Counted from the first letter of the stretch, positions 31,985 to 43,311 are shown. The stretch is 64,000 nt of DNA from Euglena gracilis (GCA_039621445.1 CP154954.1:24564954-24628953), one strand, 5' to 3'. Made by a program: numbers and translations. The notes: generated by a model not told the origin, from the letters alone.

Positions 31985-32862
31985 AACCCCCCCATTTAAA
32001 CCGACCCGTCGGTTTACGACTTTTGGGTTGACGGAAATCCTGGGGGTCGGTTTAGACGGGGGGGTCGGTTCCAGGGGGAGCACACGGCTGGCGGACGGCG
32101 TGACGGAAGCGGGTTGATGTTAGCAAGGCAATTTCAATTGGCAAATGCCTAATTTGGTTGGCCAATTCCTAACTTTGAGCGACAAACGCCTAATTCGGGG
32201 TGTAAATTCTTAATTTTAGTGGCAGATGCTGAATTTTTGGGTGTAATATCCAATTTTTGGTGGCAAATTGTCTAATTTTGGGTGCAAACTTCTAATTTTA
32301 GGTGGTAAATGCCTAATTATATATTTTGGGTGCCAACTCCAAATTTTAGGAGGAAAATGCCCAGTTTGAGGCGCAAACTCCAATTTTGGGTCATCAATAC
32401 TAATTATTCAATGAGCATGGACGCTCTTTCTGTTGATGGCTTCCATTATATTGTGCATGTTAGTCATCCAACTTGCCATGGGTCGGTTTATTTCTTTTTT
32501 TGGTTGAAATTCTGCAATGGGTCCAGGGTTTTTTTTTAGTCTTGGACCCCCTCCCCCGGGGGGGAAGGGGGGGTAGGTCTCTTAGACCCCCTCCCCCCCG
32601 GCGTGGGTGTGGGTGGGTATATCTTTTTCAGCGCCAAAGGCGCCGAAATTTTTGAAAAAAGGTTTTATTTTTAGCATTTTCGGGCAAAAGTGGGTGGGTC
32701 CCCCGGGACCCCCCCCCCTCCCCCGGGGGGCCCCTCCCCTGGGGGTGGGTGGGTGGGTGCCGACCCTCCCCCCCTCCCCCCGGTCTTAAAAAAAAACCCT
32801 GAATGGGTCGGTTTGGAAGGGTAGGTCGGTTTGGAAGGGGGGTCGGTTTAAATGGGGGAGTT
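31985..32862. mobile_element. TA-flanked inverted-repeat element (ATTTAAACCGACCC family), 878 bp
   Basis: Ends AACCCCCCCATTTAAACCGACC and its near reverse complement (GGTCGGTTTAAATGGGGGAGTT) are flanked by TA at 31983-31984 and 32863-32864. Extra GGTCGGTTT motifs lie just inside the right end, and related ones (CCGACCCGTCGGTTTACG, GGGTCGGTTTAGACG) inside the left. The interior has short TAATTTTGGGTG direct repeats (32140-32400) and a GGCGCC hairpin at 32630. No transposase. Confidence 0.65.
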
Positions 32863-33551
32863 TACCAAAAAAAATGTTTTGTGTGCCACATGTGCATCAC
32901 ATTTTTTTTGTGAATTATCCGTGTATTCCCAAAAAATGCCCAGATAATTCGATTTTTTGGTCAGTTTTTTTTTAGTCAAAAATCCATTTCTCTTTTCGTT
33001 TTCTTTTGTTATGCTTTCGATCAAGGGTTTATTGAAACAGAGGGGACACCTGCCCCCAGGGGGATCCAGCCAGAAGCACCTTTTTTCAGGCCATCAGCTC
33101 CCAGCCGGGCTACAAACCCTCCCCCCCCCCCCCCACGACCAGGATCCGCTGATGAACTGATGACAGCCAGCCCAACCGTGTTGAACAGGTAAAGCTTGTG
33201 ACAAAAATTTTGAGATCACCTGTGTGTCACCAAAAGAATTTGTGTTTAATTCAAGGAACCAAAACCAGAAAAAATTTTGTGTATCATATGTGTACCACCC
33301 AAAAAATTTTGTGTATCACCGCGAAGTTGTTATACATTTTTTAATGAATGTCTGCGAACGGGGGGAGAATTTGCTGGTGGGCACCAATTTTCACAATTCC
33401 TCTGGTTTAAGTGTTTGGCTCATCGCTTTCATCGATGGGTTAGGGTTATTCATCGATGGGTTGAAAAACAACGTGGTAGGCATTATTGGCGGGGGGGTCG
33501 GATTAGGTGCCTTGGAGCGCGTGTCAGTAGGTACCCTGGAGTGCCTGTGCA

Positions 33552-34094
33552 CCCCCCCCTGGTGCTTGCCCCCCCAGGCGCTTGCCCCCCTCCTCCTTAC
33601 ATGCAAACTTGGCCCCCCTAAAGTTGGCCTTCAGCCTTCAGCACATGGCCACCAAAATTTTTGCCCGCCCCCCCCCCCTTGTCGTACGACCACCCCTCAT
33701 TAACGACCACCCCACACGTTCCATAGATGATGCCGTTGAATCCAAGTGTCGTGCTTTTCATGCAGGTAATATCTATGTTCCCCTACCGGTGCCGTTGTTT
33801 GGGCAACCTCCATTTTAAGTATTTCTGCTTTTCGCTGTGCTTTGCCGCTGGAGATGTGCCACCCACGAGGTGGTGAACACCACCTTCCCTACGACCGCCC
33901 CCTCATTTACGACCACCCCCCGGTCGCAGGTTGCAGGTTATGGGGGTGTTACGACCCCCCCCCCCTGGTCGCAGGTTGCAGGAACCCGGTCGTACGACAA
34001 GGGGGGGGGGGCGGGTAACATGCAAACTTGGCCCCCCTAAGTTTGGCCCCCCTTGGCCTTACCTTCAATCCTGGCCCAGGCCAAGCACCCAGGG
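33552..34094. mobile_element. GCGCTTGG-family element, copy 2, interrupted by another element
   Basis: Left part 33552-33663 (GGTGCTTGCC, TTACATGCAAACTTGG, AAGTTGGCCTT) and right part 34016-34094 (TAACATGCAAACTTGG, CTTACCTTCAATC, GGCCAAGCACCCAGGG) match the uninterrupted copies at 2420-2588 and 56376-56557. The 352-bp element between them is inserted at the TA of the usual TTAACATGCAAA. Confidence 0.75.
33664..34015. mobile_element. GTCGTACGAC-family MITE, inserted in another element, 352 bp
   Basis: Perfect terminal inverted repeats: CCCG, eleven C, TTGTCGTACGACC. TA follows at 34016-34017, and the left equivalent is TG (33662-33663), one change from TA. Internal GGTCGCAGGTTGCAGG repeats flank both sides. 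The ends share the C-run then TTGTCGT with the pogo-type transposon. Non-coding. Confidence 0.8.
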
Positions 34095-34149
34095 TGGAGG
34101 AACCACCTCCACCCTGGAGGGAGTGTCCACCAGGAGAGGGATCAATCCT

Positions 34150-34621
34150 CCTCCCCCCTTGTCGTACGACCACCCCACTATGACGACCACCCCCCGGTCG
34201 CAGGTTGCAGGTTATGGGGGTGTTACGACCCCCCCCCCCCGGTCGCAGGTTGCAACCAGGTTGCAGGTCGCAGGTTGCAGGTCAGAACCAAAAAGAGGCT
34301 GGTTTTTTGGTGGTTTTTTTGAGGTTGTATGAAGATGCATATATGTATGCCTCTTTTTCCAGGTATTTTCTATGTTCCCCACCGGCGCTTATGTTTTCTA
34401 AACCTGCAGGTCTTTCACACTGCTTGCTTCGATGTGTGCCGCACCCATGACGACAGTTCGGGTCCCCATTGACATCGGCCAGTGAACAACTCATGAACAA
34501 CGACCACCCCACTATAACGACCACCCCCTGATCCAGGTTTCAGGTTAGGGGGGGGTCTAACGACCCCCCCCCCCCCGGTCACAGGTTGCAGGTACCCGGT
34601 TGTATGACAAAGGGGGGGAGG
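34150..34621. mobile_element. GTCGTACGAC-family MITE, copy 2, 472 bp
   Basis: Left end CCT, six C, TTGTCGTACGACC. The diverged right end is the complement of CCT, seven C, TTTGTCATACAACC, followed by TA (34622-34623). The left flank is CT, not TA. GGTCGCAGGTTGCAGG-type repeats inside. Confidence 0.65.
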
Positions 34622-34817
34622 TACCTCCCACCCTCCCCCTCCCCGGGGGTTCCTGGTTATGGGAAGAAATTTGCCAAGAATTGCCCTTTTTCCGTGACCC
34701 TTTTTGTTTTGTTGTGTTTTCGAACCTTTTGGCAACCATTTGGGAGGGCAACAGTTTTTCTTGTGTGCTAGGAAACAAACTTGGCTCAAAAGTTTCACTT
34801 TTTGGCATTTTCTCTCT

Positions 34818-35129
34818 CTATGATTTATCAAGGATCTTCGTCATTTTTACCAGCCATTTTTTGCCCTTCTGAAATTTTTGGGTGAGCAAATTGTCCAAAC
34901 AGGGTGATGACAAGATTTTAAGGGCCATCCACTCTATGATTTTGTTTTTTATCAAATGATTCCTCTCCATTAGGGTTGGTGCCCAGAGGGTTTCATGAGG
35001 AGAGGTTGATCGGTCGCACAGAAAACAATTTTTTCTTTTGGCGCTTTGCGCCAGAATTTTGTCACAAGAATGTACAAAGAATCGGCATAGATTGGACCAA
35101 TTTGCCCAAAGAAAAATCAGTTCGCTCAA
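34818..35129 (-). other. Open frame, 103 codons, uncertain
   Basis: Reverse strand reads MERNHLIKNKIIEWMALKI, ending KWLVKMTKILDKS. The forward frame over 34976-35150 (PEFCHKNVQRIGIDWTNLP) is equally plausible. No domain recognised on either strand. Confidence 0.2.
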
Positions 35130-35205
35130 TCAGTTTTCTCTCCTGCTTTATGTATGTATTCTTATTCATTTATTTATGGATCTTTTTTTTCTTTTATCTA
35201 CTTAT

Positions 35206-35258
35206 TCATTCATTCATTCATTCATTCATTCATTCATTCATTCATTCATTCATTCATT
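35206..35258. repeat. (TTCA)n microsatellite
   Basis: Thirteen or so TTCA units in a T-rich context. Confidence 0.95.
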
Positions 35259-35696
35259 TTATATATTTATTTATCTCTTTATTTTATTTATTTGTGTTTG
35301 TTTCAGTGAAGGAGGATTATTGAGCAACTTGTTTCAAATTTGGACCCAGCATTGCGCGTTGTGTGGGTGTGTGATCACTCCCCCCCCCCCCCGGGTGTTG
35401 GTGGTGGTGCTGGTGGTAGTGGCTGCGGAGTCTTGTTGCTGTTGTTGTCGTTGTTACGCCGTTGTTCTTGTTGCACCATGAATCCATATATTGTCAGGTC
35501 TTTTTTTTTTAAGGAACAGGGGGATCGGTTGTCCACCCACCCCCCGGGGGAGGGGGGTCTGGGGACCCTAACCAACCCACCCACTCTCGAAAATCCACCC
35601 CCACCACCACCACCATTGGTAACAATCACAGTTTTGATCAACGTTGTCTTTATCAAAGAATCCTGTTTTCTACACAGGATTCTTTTGACCATTGGT

Positions 35697-35775
35697 ACGA
35701 CAGGGCGCTTGCCCCCCCCCTAGGGCGCTTGGCTCCCCTCCTCCTCACATACAAACTTGGCCCCCTAAGGTTGGG
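35697..35775. mobile_element. GCGCTTGG-family element, partial
   Basis: Only the left part (GGGCGCTTGGC, CTCCTCCTCACATACAAACTTGG, CTAAGGTTGG) is present. Confidence 0.5.
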
Positions 35776-35779
35776 AAGC

Positions 35780-36440
35780 AGGTGTTGCCATCATCTTAAC
35801 GTAATTGAATTTGAGAATTTTTTCGCCGAGGGAACTCTCTTTTCCAAACCTCACATTGTTTTGATATGTCCACATCCAAGTTTTCTTTTCTCCCTCATAT
35901 TAACCCGTTTTTTTTATGTTTTTTGGTTTTCTTGCAACCTATATGAAAACAAATGAGCATTGCAGGCTGATCCTGCACTGAGCAAAGGAAGGAGTTGAGC
36001 TTTGGGGGGGGGTATATATCTCCTCCCTTCGCAGGCAGGGGCACGCCGTTATGTTTGTGGCAAAAAAAAATCGTGCAAATGTTTTCTTGCACGGGTAGCT
36101 CCACGGTCTGCCCTTATCTGCCGCTCCTCTGCATTTCTCCGCTGCCAAACATTTCCTCAATGGCAGTTATTTGAATCACAGGTGGAAGTTTCACCAAGTC
36201 CACCGTCTGCCAAGGGGAGGTATAGCACTGTTTTTTTTTTGCATTTGGCAGTGTGCTAGTGACAGCTGCAGCGTTGGTACGGAGGAAGGTCTTTTTTTTG
36301 GACACATGTTGGAACCAATTGTCCAATGTAACTGACCCAGGATCCACAGTCCAAAATCAAAATTTTCTGGATATTTTTGTATTCTCCTGTGCATTTCACA
36401 TGTTAGGGTTCGCCCGACCTTTGCCAACACAGGGATTTCT
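35780..36440. other. AT-rich stretch with ambiguous ORFs
   Basis: The reverse strand has a 77-codon frame at 36114-36347 (VTLDNWFQHVSKKKTFLRT). The forward strand reads WNQLSNVTDPGSTVQNQN over the same bases. Either could be an exon. Neither has clear splice sites. Confidence 0.2.
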
Positions 36441-36451
36441 GAACCCTGAAA

Positions 36452-36613
36452 TCAGATTGCCACCCTTGCCCCAAGGGCACCCTTTTTTGTGGCATATGCA
36501 GCAGCAACAAGGACTGTCTGCCCGGTGCCCATTGCACTGGACGCTGCCAGCCCGCCTTCCCCACCCACTGTGTGGATGGCTCACACCCATGGATTCATTA
36601 CAAACCTGCGTGA
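36452..36613 (+). CDS. Candidate last exon encoding a Cys-rich peptide
   Basis: Follows AAATCAG and ends at TGA 36611-36613. It reads DCHPCPKGTLFCGICSSNKD, then CLPGAHCTGRCQPAFPTHC. Eight Cys spaced 2-6-2-5-5-3-6 suggest a disulphide-bonded or metal-binding domain, but I cannot match it to a named family. Other frames lack this regularity. The start is inferred from the acceptor-like AG and an upstream in-frame TGA. Confidence 0.38.
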   Translation, partial: SDCHPCPKGTLFCGICSSNKDCLPGAHCTGRCQPAFPTHCVDGSHPWIHYKPA

Positions 36614-36968
36614 CCCCCCCTGGGGGTTTTTCAAGAGTGGGTGGGTGGGTGGGTTAGGGTCGCTGGACTCTCCCCCCCCAGGAGTGGGTAGGGCAGTTGT
36701 TCAGATTTTTGCCGACCGAATGCCGGATGGAAAATTTCGGCCGATTTTGGCTGGGTTTTGAGTGGGTGGTTGACCCGCCTGGGGGGGGGGGGTCGTGGGT
36801 GGGTGGGTTTCAAAAAGCTGATGGGTGGGTTGCGAGAGTCCCAGAGACCCCGGGGTAAACTGAGTGAATCTGTGCTCACACCTGTGTGGCTCCGTGCCGT
36901 TTTGGACAGCAAACCTGCAACCGGAAGTATTCAATTTGGCTTCCCCAATTTCTCCCAGAAGCAGCATC
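36614..36968. other. GTGGGTGGG repeats, no gene
   Basis: Inverted pair GAGTGGGTGGGTGGGTGGG (36638-36656) and GGGTGGGTGGG (36797-36830) with C/G runs. Confidence 0.35.
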
Positions 36969-37391
36969 CTAACGCCTTAGAAAGCTGCGAGGTGGGGTTT
37001 CCTTATTTGTCACGTTAGGAAGAGAGGTCGGCTTCCTACACCCAGCCAGGGTGAAGGAAGGTGAGCCCCCACCAGAAAGTTGTCTTCTGAATAATGCAAC
37101 CAGAAAACATGCGTGGGTCCAAGGGCGGAGTGTAACCCACCTTCGGACTCTCCTCCCAATCTCCATAGCTTCCTCTGGGATTTGATTTTTTGGTGTTTTT
37201 ATGTTTCGCCCGGCAGGGTGCAAATGCATATTTTTGCAGGAATCTTCTCTTTTTTTTCCGTGCGAGGTAACGTGCCCCAATCGCAGGTGCAAGGTCATAA
37301 TGTGGACTGCCACGTTATGACCGCACACTGAGAGTTGGTGAGAGGAGGCTGGTTGTGTGCGAGGTTTGATGCCACCGACGCTTTCACTCAA
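36969..37391 (-). CDS. Candidate ORF, 140 codons, unknown
   Basis: A reverse-strand ATG start, MSESVGGIKPRTQPASSHQL, then KKREDSCKNMHLHPAGRN and EEAMEIGRRVRRWVTLRPW. The mix of residues is protein-like and no simple repeat explains the length. No domain recognised. The forward strand has a short Cys frame (CEVTCPNRRCKVIM) in part of it. Confidence 0.28.
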   Translation of the reverse strand: MSESVGGIKPRTQPASSHQLSVCGHNVAVHIMTLHLRLGHVTSHGKKREDSCKNMHLHPAGRNIKTPKNQIPEEAMEIGRRVRRWVTLRPWTHACFLVALFRRQLSGGGSPSFTLAGCRKPTSLPNVTNKETPPRSFLRR

Positions 37392-37399
37392 ACGAGTCG

Positions 37400-38200
37400 C
37401 AACGTCGCAAGGTGTGCAGGTTCGCTGGGCTGGTTTCTCTCTCTATATGCCCGATCTACCCCATCTTCATCCAGATCCACGCGTTGTGAATGGCCGCTGT
37501 AGATGAACGGGGGTTGGTGTGCTCTTTAAAGGGCCTCTGGGAATACGGGGGGTGGGGGCAGGCAAATGGACTGACAGGAAACAGAGGTTGGCTTCTGCTC
37601 CGTTGCCCAGCTCAGCCTGCCTGGTTATTCATTTTCTTTTTTTTTTGTGCAAGAACCAGGCCAGGGTTCGATATAAGCGTTTAGCGGAGGGTGTCCCCCC
37701 CTGGACCGGAGGGGTGGTCCGGACAGACCCTGGGGGGGCACCTGTAACCCCCCAAAAGGTCAAAATTTTACCTGGCACTTTGCGCCAATTTTTTTTTGCA
37801 TTTTTGACAATTTTTTGCCAAAGGGTGCCCCAAGTGGCATTTATGGCCAGTTTGGGGGATCAAATTTTTTCGGCCCGGCGCTTCGGCCAAAAATCGGTCG
37901 CTAGACCGGCCACTGTTTAGGTGGGGCCCCAGGCATTATTAATTACTTGACAATTGACGATTTGTTCTTTTCGTGGCACGCCTTTTTTGAATGCCTAGTT
38001 CTTCTTGTGTCACAAAGGGTGCTGAGATCTGCGTGAGATGTGTCGCCCTCGAACAAATGTGCTGTCAGAAAGTGATGTTCTTTAAGATGGGGGGGCAGGC
38101 TTTGTCCGGGACGGGGGGATATTGTTGCTTCCCGGGAAAAGCCTGCCAAAAGCTGAAATAATCGGGGATGCAAACTACCTCTCTTCCCCCTGCCCAGGAC
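37400..38200. other. Intergenic
   Basis: Contains a relative of the 22301-23116 repeat near 37660-37720 and a GGCGCTTCGGCC motif at about 37877-37889. No gene seen. Confidence 0.35.
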
Positions 38201-38202
38201 AC

Positions 38203-38325
38203 ACCATGTCGTTGACAACTCCCCTTTTCCAGAACACTACTTGAGGCTTTTCATTGAATGACAGTGGCGTTGAGATGCCATGTCGTTGGCACACACACCC
38301 CGTGTCAACAGCACATAGGATGCCC
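38203..38325 (+). mobile_element. Relic end of a pogo-type element
   Basis: CATGTCGTTGACAACTCCCC, CATGTCGTTGGCACACAC and CCGTGTCAACAGCAC are diverged copies of the subterminal repeats of the transposon at 10771-13860, in the same order. No transposase nearby. Probably a decayed end. Confidence 0.5.
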
Positions 38326-38331
38326 CCATCT

Positions 38332-38544
38332 CCCCCCCTCCCCCGGGCGCTTGGCCCGGGCCATGATTGAAGGTAAGGTAAGGTAAGGCCAGTTGGCCAA
38401 CCTGTTGGGGGTCCAAATTTGCGTGTTAAGAATTTTGGTGGCCATGTGCAAAAGGCCGAAGTTAATTTTAGGCGGCCAAGTTTGCATGTAAGGAGGAGGG
38501 GGGCCAAGCACCCAGAGGGGGGGGGCAAGCGTCCAGGGGGGGGA
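38332..38544 (-). mobile_element. GCGCTTGG-family element, inverted copy
   Basis: The order of landmarks is reversed relative to 2420-2588: CCATGATTGAAGGTAAGG, GTTAAGAATTTTGGTGGCC, CCAAGTTTGCATGTAAGG, GGCCAAGCACCC. C/G-run ends. Confidence 0.65.
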
Positions 38545-38552
38545 GGCAATTT

Positions 38553-39262
<710 letters not shown>

Positions 39263-39569
39263 AGGGGGTATTCACTTGGCCTGACCCCCCCAACTTTTTG
39301 GAGGAAAAAACACCTATTCTGGGAGATGTTCATAGTATTTTCACAGTCTTATGTGATTGAGGGGAGTTTGAGGGGTCCAGCTTTTGGACTTTTGCTGACA
39401 ATCAGTCTTTATTCGGGGGGGGGGGCTTATTTCGAGAGGAGGATGGCCGGGTGGGTACTAAATTCCACACCACGCTTTTCTTCTTTAACTTTGGTGATTG
39501 GCCCTGCACTTGGTCAAATGGCGCCAAGATCGCACAGAGAGAGAGGGCGTTGTTTTTGCCACCCTCCCA

Positions 39570-39818
39570 ATGGCAATAGTGGGTTCTCAAAGCATTGCTA
39601 AGCCTTGGCCGGGGGAGGACAGTTTTCTTCAAGACCTTCTGTTTGAACACAATGGTGCATGTCACGGTGGACAGTTGTCGCCCACACGTGGCCAGCTGGC
39701 GTCATTTTGGGACGGGTGTGCCATAAGCAGTTTCCATGTGTCCAGGGAAAAATGTGCAGCAAAATGTTCCATTTCTTTTCTCAGATGTATGATTTTTTTT
39801 TTGCTTTTTTCTCTCTGA
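39570..39818 (+). CDS. Candidate ORF, 82 codons, unknown
   Basis: The frame is open from 39498 (no ATG; reads ALHLVKWRQDRTEREGVVF). The first ATG is 39570 (MAIVGSQSIAKPWPGEDSFL, then QDLLFEHNGACHGG). Charged and hydrophobic residues alternate as in real proteins. TTTTCTCAG at about 39778-39784 could be a splice acceptor within the 3' part, so the end is unsure. Confidence 0.3.
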   Translation: MAIVGSQSIAKPWPGEDSFLQDLLFEHNGACHGGQLSPTRGQLASFWDGCAISSFHVSREKCAAKCSISFLRCMIFFLLFSL

Positions 39819-39899
39819 TTTCGCGCGTGTTTCGCACAATTTTTTTTTACTGAAAATGCACATTGTCTGCATTAAATGTGCATTTTTTATGCCTCTTTT

Positions 39900-40320
39900 C
39901 CTGCGTTTTCCGAGCCCCCCCCCCCCCGCTGCCCCTCCACTCCTCCTCACCCCGTGCAGCAACCACTCCAGCCACCGCACCCCCATGCCCAGCCCACCAG
40001 GCGGTGGGGAACGCTGCACTGCCCGGCCTCCTCCTCCTCTCCGCCTGCCGGGTGTCGTGGGTGTGTCGGGGGTGTGGCCTGCCCCTCCGCGGCTTTGGAC
40101 CGGGAGGTCTTCCTCGCCGCGGTCATCGCTGCGGAGGGGCCGCCCCCACTCCCTCTGCCATTCCTCTGCCGTGGACGACCTGCTGGCCCCCGAGGGAGTC
40201 TGAAAGGTCAGTGGCAATGGCCGGTCTGGGCCCCAATTCTCTTCTGGGTGGGGGTATGTTGTGGGGCCAACCCTCACCCACCCCAACGCCCTGTCCCAAG
40301 TTAGCTAAACCACCCAATCT
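39900..40320 (+). other. GC-rich island, probable exon relics
   Basis: After CCCCGTGCAG (about 39951-39960), one frame reads ATTPATAPPCPAHQAVGNAA and then meets a donor-like GG-GTGTCG at 40048. 40082-40145 is homologous to 685-765 (SAALDREVFLAAVIAAEG). Coding is plausible but the frame is not fixed. Confidence 0.3.
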
Positions 40321-40485
40321 CCACCTGCTTCAACTGCTGCCCAGTTGCTCAAAAAAAACTGGATTGTTCACTCAACTTCAGGCTTCCACCGTTGTTGTTT
40401 TTTACGTTGGGGCTCCAGTTCCTTCCCTCATCCTTCCCATCTTTTTTTAGGGCCGTACAAAGGGCTTTCGTTGGCACTTTTGATT

Positions 40486-40498
40486 ACTACTTATTTGT

Positions 40499-40545
<47 letters not shown>

Positions 40546-40550
40546 TTAAT

Positions 40551-40593
<43 letters not shown>

Positions 40594-40595
40594 TT

Positions 40596-40626
<31 letters not shown>

Positions 40627-40650
40627 TTTTATTTATCTATTTATTTATTT
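40486..40650. repeat. (TTTA)n microsatellite
   Basis: About 165 bp of TTTA with a few TTAA and CTAT variants. Confidence 0.97.
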
Positions 40651-40662
40651 AGAGGCTGGTTT

Positions 40663-41091
40663 TTACGAATACTGGGAGGACGTTGGGGGCCGCGCCACGT
40701 GCTGGTTGATAAAATCTGACTGAAAAACGTCCTGGCTCAGAGAGCGATTCCTGGAGAGACTAATTACCGTAGACGAAACGCCCCACACCCGGGGCCGATG
40801 GGGTAGAGGCAGGGCTGCCACAACCCTGGTGGTGGGCAAAGGGGACCCCCGTGGTTTGTAGTGGCCAACCCAGCGTCGACGGACTGTCTGGTGGGCGTGC
40901 AGGGACGCTGCGGTCGCAGTCTGCGGACCCCAGCGCTCCGTGATGCGGTGGCTTCGGTCTACGCCCAAATTCTTTCCCATCTGCCAACCGTTTCGACTAT
41001 TCTCACGCATCGTTCTCGTTGGTCTTTCTTGCACAGCATTCGATGATGGCAGATGGCTCAGCAAAATGCCCGGCAAGAGGGAAGATCCCAA
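40663..41091 (-). other. Open frame of 142 codons, uncertain
   Basis: Reverse strand: RENSRNGWQMGKNLGVDRSH, then HAHQTVRRRWVGHYKPRG, then SLSRNRSLSQDVFQSDFIN. The forward strand has a 61-codon frame (40861-41046). GC-rich. No domain recognised. Confidence 0.22.
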
Positions 41092-41834
41092 TGCAGATGA
41101 AAAGCTGTTCAGATGAGTGTTTCTTCCCCTCCAGAGGTCGCCTGACCTTTCCGAAACAGCAAGTTATTTGACCTTTGAATGAACAATAGCAACACAGCAA
41201 ATGATATTGTTATTGCCTTTCCCCAGCCTGATAATTTTTTTTGTTCGCAAAAGAAATGACTCATTTGCCTTCACAAGGCTGGCCACCCTTCATCCAGACG
41301 TTGCCACCATACCGGATTTTTTGGTCACGAAAATAGTCACGGAATTTTTTCCTTAAATTAAAAATTGAAAATTAAAAATTATCTTTGGATTCCTTTTTTT
41401 TTGCCGCTGTCCAATTTTGTTTCTTCATTTTTCAGCGTATGTACAGCTCCCGCAGGGAGGTAGCCAGCCCAAGTTTCGGGCCCTGCAACCCCCCCCCGTG
41501 GTCCTGAAAGAGATGATTGGTTGATATGCCAGTGCACAGGCATAAAAGTTTGACCATGGCTCAGGTGCTTTCACTTTCAATTAATTGATGTCAATTCATT
41601 AAACACAACCGGACAAGCCTCGAGACAATTGACTGCGAAATGAAAGCAACCACATGAATGTTTAGGAGAGATTTTTGGAAGACGTTTGAGAAATTGAAAT
41701 CAAATTGCCTAGGTTGACGACAGGAGAAATATGCCTGCACCGAGGGGTTGGACATATTTCACCGTCCTAGTAAAAAAAAAAGACGGTAAATGGTCTTAAA
41801 AGGGCCAAAGCAGTCAAAGTGGCCAGAAAACAAT
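41092..41834. other. AT-rich intergenic, nothing recognised
   Basis: No ORF of note. Inverted AATTGAAAATTAAAAATT low-complexity near 41360. Confidence 0.4.
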
Positions 41835-41836
41835 TA

Positions 41837-42521
41837 CCCCCCCCCCTTGTCGTACGACCAACCCTCATTTACGACCACCCCCCCCCGGTCACAGGTTGCA
41901 GGTCATGGGGATGTTATGCAGGGGTGGGGGGAATGCAACTTGCTTAATTTGCATTTTTTTGCATAATCAGGTTTTCCCAAAATTTGCATTTTTTTGCAAT
42001 TTTTTGCATTTTTTGCATAAAATATTTTGCCCTGGAAAAAAATTTTGTAGTTGGTTGCCGTATGTTTGGATTTTTTTGCATTTTTTTTGCATTTTTTACA
42101 TAAAATATTTTGTCCTTGAGAAAAATTTTGTAGTTGGTTGGCATATGTTTTGATTTTTTTTGCATTTTGCGTTTTTTTTTGCATAAAAAATTTTGCCCTG
42201 GAAAATTTTTTTTATTTTAGGCAGCAAAGCTCTGTCATATTCCAGCTTTTTCTCAAGGTTTTCATGCAAGTTGCATTTTTTTGCATTTTTTTGCATTTTT
42301 TTGACTTGCATAATTTGAAGGGCCAAGTTGCATTTCCCCCCCCCTGTGTTATGACCACCCCCCCCCGGTCACAGGTTGCCGGTTGCGAACAATTTAACAC
42401 CACCTTACCTACGGCCGCCTCATTTACGACCACCCTCCAGTCACAGGTTGCAGGTCATGGGGGTGTTAAGACCCCCCCCGGTCACAGGTTGCAAGAACCC
42501 GGTCGTACGACAAGGGGGGCG
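41837..42521. mobile_element. GTCGTACGAC-family element, copy 3, 685 bp, TA-flanked
   Basis: Ends: ten C then TTGTCGTACGACC (left) and GGTCGTACGACAAGGGGGGCG (right). They are flanked by TA at 41835-41836 and 42522-42523. Inside, GGTCACAGGTTGCAGG units lie near both ends, and a block at 42343-42480 resembles further element ends, perhaps a nested or tandem copy. The middle (41940-42320) is a TTTTTTGCATTTTTTTGCATAAAA repeat in three diverged units. Confidence 0.7.
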
Positions 42522-42544
42522 TAGAAGCAATCAAAAGCATACCT

Positions 42545-42850
42545 AGTAGTAGCCGCAAGCCAAAAGCGGCCAAAGGTGGGTGAAATTGGGCAAAGGGGCC
42601 AAAAGTGGCCAAGAGCGCCAAAAATTGTTCAAGTGGGCAAATGACCAAAAGTGGACAAAAGTGGATGAAGTAAGTGAATGCAGATGCTGCAGTGGATGCT
42701 GTGGATGCATATTTCTGAGTGGATGCAGATACCGGAGGTACCATCACCAAAAGCTTCAACGGCGATGCTGGGCGATGCTGGACGAAGCTGGACTGAGCGC
42801 TGGGCGATGCTGGGCCCAAGGGCATGGCTGACCAGAGGAGCTTGCTGGTA
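42545..42850 (+). mobile_element. hAT-like element, right arm
   Basis: Matches the right part of 20021-21648: CAAAAGTGGGCAAA-type repeats, then GGCGATGCTGGGCGATGCTGG, GGGCCCAAGGGCATGGCTGA and CCAGAGGAGCTTGCTGG. The left arm is not found upstream. Confidence 0.6.
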
Positions 42851-42999
42851 ACCCAAAGGTCAAACTTGCACTCCCCCTGCGGTTCTGAGTCACCAGACGG
42901 CATCCTGTATGGGTGTCATTTACTGGCATTTTTTCAAAAGAGTACCAAAATAATAATTTTAGTATTATTTTAATTTATTTTATTATTTTGTTTTCAATG

Positions 43000-43311
43000 G
43001 AACTGGAAACCAGCCTCCGAGGAGCCTCCACAGAGCTTTCGCGGCGGCTGCTCCAGGTAACCAAAGCCCAGGTGGCCCTTTTTGTTGTGTTTTGTTTGTT
43101 GTGTTGTGTTTTTAGATTGAGTCGAAAGGCACCCCCCCCCACGGGGTCGGTCCGAACGCCACTCCCCCCCCCCCCCCGCTGCAGACCTCACGTGCCCTCC
43201 GCCCCCCTCCCCCAGGCTGAGGATGGGCTGCGCTGCCTCGCACGTCACGGCCGCCACCCGGTCAGGCCCCCTCGTGGCCTCCCCGGCGGAGCCCTCACCA
43301 GCAGGCTCTAG
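43000..43311 (+). CDS. Candidate gene, MELETSLRG start
   Basis: ATG 43000 begins MELETSLRGASTELSRRLLQ, followed by a donor-like CAG-GTAACC at 43058. Splicing to CCCCCAG ending at 43215 gives AEDGLRCLARHGRHPVRP and a stop at 43309-43311. Unspliced, the frame stays open and adds a hydrophobic segment (AQVALFVVFCLLCCVF) that could be a membrane helix, though a T-rich intron would mimic one. A second frame of the last exon starts MGCAASHVTAATRSGP at 43223, parallel to MGCASS at 3748. DNA similarity between the loci is clear there, but the correct frame is not. Function unknown. Confidence 0.35.
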   Translation, partial: ELETSLRGASTELSRRLLQVTKAQVALFVVFCLLCCVFRLSRKAPPPTGSVRTPLPPPPRCRPHVPSAPLPQAEDGLRCLARHGRHPVRPPRGLPGGALTSRL

